From Algoriphagus iocasae (GTDB taxonomy: Bacteria > Bacteroidota > Bacteroidia > Cytophagales > Cyclobacteriaceae), in the NCBI RefSeq assembly GCF_014206875.1, contig NZ_JACIJO010000001.1:310001-374000 (forward strand): DNA of 64,000 nt. The letters run 5' to 3'. Shown piece by piece: positions 60,730 through 64,000 of the stretch (its first letter is position 1; each line of letters opens with the position of its first letter). Made by a program: the position numbers and the translations under genes. The notes below the pieces were generated by a model. That model was not told the DNA's origin and ran no database searches. It worked only from the letters and a program-made list of their open reading frames with translations.

Positions 60730-62559
60730 TCAATCCTCGATTTTTTTGATGGTATTATTCTTCAAGTCTATAGAAAAATGATCCGAAGGATTAGAATGAT
60801 AAAGCTTTTCGAAAATCCCGAAAAACTGAATGAATTCACGAGTGAGTTTCTGGTCTGGAGAGTAGCTTTTTTGGTTTACTTTCGGCATCAACTCTTCATA
60901 GAAAGCAGTTCTACTCTCTGGAATAAGCTTTTTGCCTAACTCATCCCCATTTTTGAGCAAATAAAAATCGTCAATAATATTCGGCCTGGCTCCAGTTTGG
61001 TTTTTACTGATTTGAAGTTTTTTCAGTTTTTTCTGAAGAAAATCTTCACTCTCATTTTCATTCATTTCGCTCCATTCCAACAATTCTTTTTGATTCAGAT
61101 TCTGTAAAAGCAGGGCAAGATTTTGTGGCCAGTCAGATGGGATAAATCGGGATTTTGTAAGCTCCAAAAGGTGATTTCTAGTGTAGTCCAAATAGTCTTT
61201 GGATTCTAGTATACTGCTTTCCCAAATGCCCGGGTCTTTCTTTTCCAGTAGCCATCTGTGCTCCATTCTATATAGATCAAAAAACTCATTCATGTGATCA
61301 ACTTCTGTGAGTGGGATGGTTTCGATTTCCAGGGTGGAGGAATTCGAGGTTTTTAGAGTTTTATAAGCCGCGGGAAAAGCTGCTAGTGAAGGGACTTGAA
61401 CATTATACATGGTATGGGTGGTTGTTTGGTCTTTATAAATTCCTGTGTCATTGAAATGCATATGACCGGCAAAGTGGACTCTTATACCGGCTTTTGCATA
61501 CTGTTTACTCGTCTCAGAAGTGGGTACTCTTTCTAGCTGTAACTTCTGGGGTCCAAATAAGGATTTCATTTCTTCGGAAGCTCCTTCAAGAAATTCGACT
61601 AGAGGATAGTGGCTAAATGAAATGAGAATTTTTCCTCTTTTCTCAGCTTCAGCAGACACTTTTCTGATCCAGTCTAGTTGGTGATTTTTGTGGAAAGCAG
61701 CTTGGTTAAAGCCTTGGGATGATCCTTTCCATTCACTTCCACTATAAGTATAAACATTTCCATCCAAAGCTAAAAGCCAAATGCCATCAATTGGCTCAAC
61801 TACATAGCTGACATCAGGAAGAAATAATCCGGAATTGTCCAATTCGTATACTCGATTCTCAAGTGTTGCCTCATTGGTTGCTTTTTTAAATTTGTAATTA
61901 TCGACATCCAATTCCTGAAATGGATGAGCCCAAAAGAGATCTTTTTCATTGGGAAAAAATCCGAAATTCTTCAAAGCTCCGGTGATTTCTGAATATCCCC
62001 AATAATTGATCTGATCCGAAATGGCGACTTGATCCGAAGGAAACAACTCTTTTGCGCCAGCTATTGCCTGTTCAGATCCATCTGTTCCAAGAAAGTCTTT
62101 TTTTCCTGCCAAGCCTCCAAAAGGATTGACCGGATCATGGTTTCCTGTGGTCAGAAAAAAACGCATTCCACTTTCTGCAGAATATCGATCCAAAATCTTT
62201 TTCAAAGCCAAAACATTCATGGGCTGCCCATCATCGGTAAAATCTCCCGGAAGGACGACCAGCTGAATTCCTTTGTCTTTCAAATCCTCCAGAGCGCTGA
62301 GGAAAGCAAAGTAATTTTCATTGAAAAGACGGGTAGAATTGACCTGGCTTTTCATCGTGCGGATGGTCGCAAATTTGCCGGAAATGGGATTAAAAACTCC
62401 CTTAAATTCCTCTGAGCCCAGATTTGCATAAACATCCTGAAGATGAATATCAGAAAGAAAAGCAATTTTACTTTCCTGATCTTGACCTTGGGCTAATTGA
62501 GGAAAAGCGAGTTGAAAAGCTGTTCCAAAGAGTAAAGGGAATAAGGTTTTTTTATTCAA
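60730..62559 (-). CDS. Exported calcineurin-like metallophosphoesterase
   Basis: A 609-residue protein with signal peptide (LFPLLFGTAFQLAFPQLAQG-QD). The two-metal phosphoesterase motifs are present in order: AFLSDIHLQDV (DxH), VVLPGDFTDDG (GDxxDD-like), TTGNHDPVNP (GNHD), ISFSHYPLVEF and HFAGHMHFND (GHxH). The C-terminal about 200 residues are helical and family-specific. The substrate is unknown; a phosphomono- or diester outside the cytoplasm is likely. It lies 16 nt downstream of a PI-PLC-like gene, so both are probably co-transcribed and act on related substrates. Confidence 0.88.
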   Translation of the reverse strand: MNKKTLFPLLFGTAFQLAFPQLAQGQDQESKIAFLSDIHLQDVYANLGSEEFKGVFNPISGKFATIRTMKSQVNSTRLFNENYFAFLSALEDLKDKGIQLVVLPGDFTDDGQPMNVLALKKILDRYSAESGMRFFLTTGNHDPVNPFGGLAGKKDFLGTDGSEQAIAGAKELFPSDQVAISDQINYWGYSEITGALKNFGFFPNEKDLFWAHPFQELDVDNYKFKKATNEATLENRVYELDNSGLFLPDVSYVVEPIDGIWLLALDGNVYTYSGSEWKGSSQGFNQAAFHKNHQLDWIRKVSAEAEKRGKILISFSHYPLVEFLEGASEEMKSLFGPQKLQLERVPTSETSKQYAKAGIRVHFAGHMHFNDTGIYKDQTTTHTMYNVQVPSLAAFPAAYKTLKTSNSSTLEIETIPLTEVDHMNEFFDLYRMEHRWLLEKKDPGIWESSILESKDYLDYTRNHLLELTKSRFIPSDWPQNLALLLQNLNQKELLEWSEMNENESEDFLQKKLKKLQISKNQTGARPNIIDDFYLLKNGDELGKKLIPESRTAFYEELMPKVNQKSYSPDQKLTREFIQFFGIFEKLYHSNPSDHFSIDLKNNTIKKIED

Positions 62560-62575
62560 AATAGGTAGAGCTCAA

Positions 62576-63649
62576 TTAGTTTTTGACCAAAACAGGATTT
62601 GGTCTTTCATAGACATTTCCATCGAAATTAACTTTGTAATCTGATTTGAAAAAGGAGGAAGGCTGATAATAATCTGTAGAAATCACCTGTGCTCCCGATG
62701 CTTTTGCTTTTTCAAAAGTGCTATAATCGTTTGTTCTGGCTTGTTTGGTGTCAGAATCTGCCCGAGTCCGGATTATATAACCCTTTTTCACCAAGTCTCT
62801 GATATAGGCTTCATCTTTCTCGGCATTATTGATGATTCTAAATCCTGCAGTTGGATTTCCTTCTTTTTTTTTGACAAAAAGCACCGCGTTTTCAAGTCCA
62901 GGTTTTGCGCTGAGATATCGGTCGATTTTCTCTTCATTCTCATCTAAAACAAAAAGAAATTTACCTCTTACATCCTCTAATAATGGCCAGTTCCCTGCTA
63001 AAACAGCAGATTCTAGATCCTTATAGTTTCCTCTGATATCATCAGGTGTGATCAAATGCTCCATCCCAAGGTGGGTTCTGATTTCGAGGTCAATGCTATC
63101 AAGGGCAGCAGCGGTAAAAGGTAAAACGGGTCTGGTTCCCGGGATATTTCCATCTTTTGCATTGATGAGGATAAAAACCGGACTGTGATCTGGGTTTGAT
63201 TCACTCCAGGATCTCAAAGCTTTCAAGGCATCTGCAAAAAGTAAATAATGCGATTGAAAATCCAGATCTTGGATATGGAAGAGTTTGAGTCCTGGTTTGG
63301 AGAGTGCATCTGTTGGATCATAATTTGGGATTTTACCGCCTGCGCTTTGAATGATTTCCAGACCTTTTGGATTGGAATACCTTCCTCCTTGAGGATCATG
63401 GAAAACGTCCAATTCCAAGTTTCTTAATCCTAAATCCAATTGGGACTCCATAGGGATATGAGCATATTCCAAACTTTGTGATGCGGAGGGATTTACCTTG
63501 GATAAATATTCCAAAAGCTCAGGAGCCATCTGGCTTTTGTAACTGTTATGACTGCCAATCACCTGGATTTCGTTGAGTTTCTGAGCGGAAACCTGAAGAG
63601 ATAGAAATAAGCAGAGAAAAGATAAATTGTAGAAAAATAGATTTTTCAT
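62576..63649 (-). CDS. Exported calcium-dependent phosphoinositide phospholipase C-like protein
   Basis: A 357-residue TIM-barrel protein with signal peptide (FFYNLSFLCLFLSLQVSA-QK). The catalytic first His lies in IQVIGSHNSYKSQM and the second in LELDVFHDPQGG, where the Glu and Asp are probable Ca ligands, as in the bacterial PI-PLC-C1 family. LFHIQDLDFQSHYLLFADAL and PVFILINAKDG follow. The actual substrate could be a glycerophosphodiester rather than phosphoinositide, because this family is widespread in bacteria without inositol lipids. First gene of a two-gene set with the metallophosphoesterase. Confidence 0.85.
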   Translation of the reverse strand: MKNLFFYNLSFLCLFLSLQVSAQKLNEIQVIGSHNSYKSQMAPELLEYLSKVNPSASQSLEYAHIPMESQLDLGLRNLELDVFHDPQGGRYSNPKGLEIIQSAGGKIPNYDPTDALSKPGLKLFHIQDLDFQSHYLLFADALKALRSWSESNPDHSPVFILINAKDGNIPGTRPVLPFTAAALDSIDLEIRTHLGMEHLITPDDIRGNYKDLESAVLAGNWPLLEDVRGKFLFVLDENEEKIDRYLSAKPGLENAVLFVKKKEGNPTAGFRIINNAEKDEAYIRDLVKKGYIIRTRADSDTKQARTNDYSTFEKAKASGAQVISTDYYQPSSFFKSDYKVNFDGNVYERPNPVLVKN

Positions 63650-64000
63650 GAGGTTTAAATTGATTTGAAATTACCGAATTGAGCAGGAAGAAATAGCGCA
63701 ATGATTTTGAATTCGCTGCTTTAAAGTATTCTTCAAGCAAATTGATTCAATTGGCAAGTTTCAAGCTTTTTGAGCTTAAATCCACCTATTCCACTTCACC
63801 ATTTTGTTATGAAATTCCCTGTTGGTGCGAAGTGATTAAAGACAGCAAATTGCTTATTATGAAGTTGATATGCCGTAAGGTGTTAAGCAAACCCAAAAAA
63901 GGATCATTCTAATTTTATCAATCTGTTAAGCATGACGTAAATCGGGTATTTAAAGCCTGATTTTCCTCTGAAAGCCTTATTTTTGAAGATGCAAAAATTC
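63650..64000. other. Right-end region without a supported gene
   Basis: 351 bp upstream of the PI-PLC-like gene. An ATG at 63989 opens a frame (MQKF) that runs off the window, but 12 nt cannot support a call. No RNA gene or clear promoter is seen. Confidence 0.5.

Noticed and set aside
63989-64000. Start of a new gene at the right edge
   Set aside because: Only four codons are visible; there is not enough sequence to support it.

Overview
The window comes from a Bacteroidetes chromosome, most likely a Cyclobacteriaceae/Algoriphagus-like organism. This is inferred from a SusC/SusD pair, many exported lipoproteins with Bacteroidetes-style lipoboxes, split PntAA/PntAB subunits, promoters of the TTTG-N19-TAnnTTTG type, scarce Shine-Dalgarno sequences and about 40% GC. 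No rRNA, tRNA, CRISPR array, prophage or complete insertion sequence was seen. The only transposase-like gene is a small REP-associated (RAYT/Y1) one near 60 kb.

Layout. 1-5.2 kb: tail of a beta-propeller protein, an orphan HepT/HI0074-like gene, an HtrA protease, then dxr-rseP. 5.3-11.3 kb: three tandem paralogous exported proteins of unknown function with predicted outer-membrane barrels, followed by a TIG/kelch-like lipoprotein. 11.4-23.3 kb: a protein-quality and stress block with lon, hslU, an SDR, a SixA-like phosphatase, a cold-shock protein, a large MscS channel, Hsp20, a second HtrA and a serine beta-lactamase-like hydrolase. 23.4-30.8 kb: a SulP transporter, a sortilin-like BNR protein gene broken by one in-frame TAG, a Trp/Tyr-rich protein with an Ser/Arg-rich tail, and a haem-binding protein. 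30.9-39.5 kb: oxidoreductases, a DUF1501 plus cytochrome/DUF1549/DUF1553 pair, an SDR and a DinB-like protein. 40-42.8 kb: the pntAA-pntAB-pntB transhydrogenase operon. 42.9-49.1 kb: five genes on the minus strand (PqaA-like, CE15-like esterase, BNR sialidase-like, DHDPS/NanA-family lyase, sodium:solute symporter) that look like an acidic-sugar utilisation locus. 49.4-59.5 kb: a PhoD-like phosphatase, a DoxX-like protein, a GH33-type sialidase and a SusC/SusD pair. 59.6-60.7 kb: a RAYT gene bracketed by two duplicated blocks of short hairpins. 60.7-63.6 kb: a secreted metallophosphoesterase and a PI-PLC-like protein.

The most striking non-genic signal is a 125-bp element with 15-bp terminal inverted repeats and an internal REP doublet. 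It occurs at 388-512 and, inverted, at 25021-25145, each time 15-17 nt after a stop codon and in the same orientation relative to that gene. A diverged partial copy lies at 52110-52181. The other main leads are the undescribed paralog-triplet/kelch-lipoprotein cluster, the nonsense-split sortilin-like gene, the HepT-like orphan whose motif histidine is replaced by proline, and an unusual palindrome-rich leader in front of lon.
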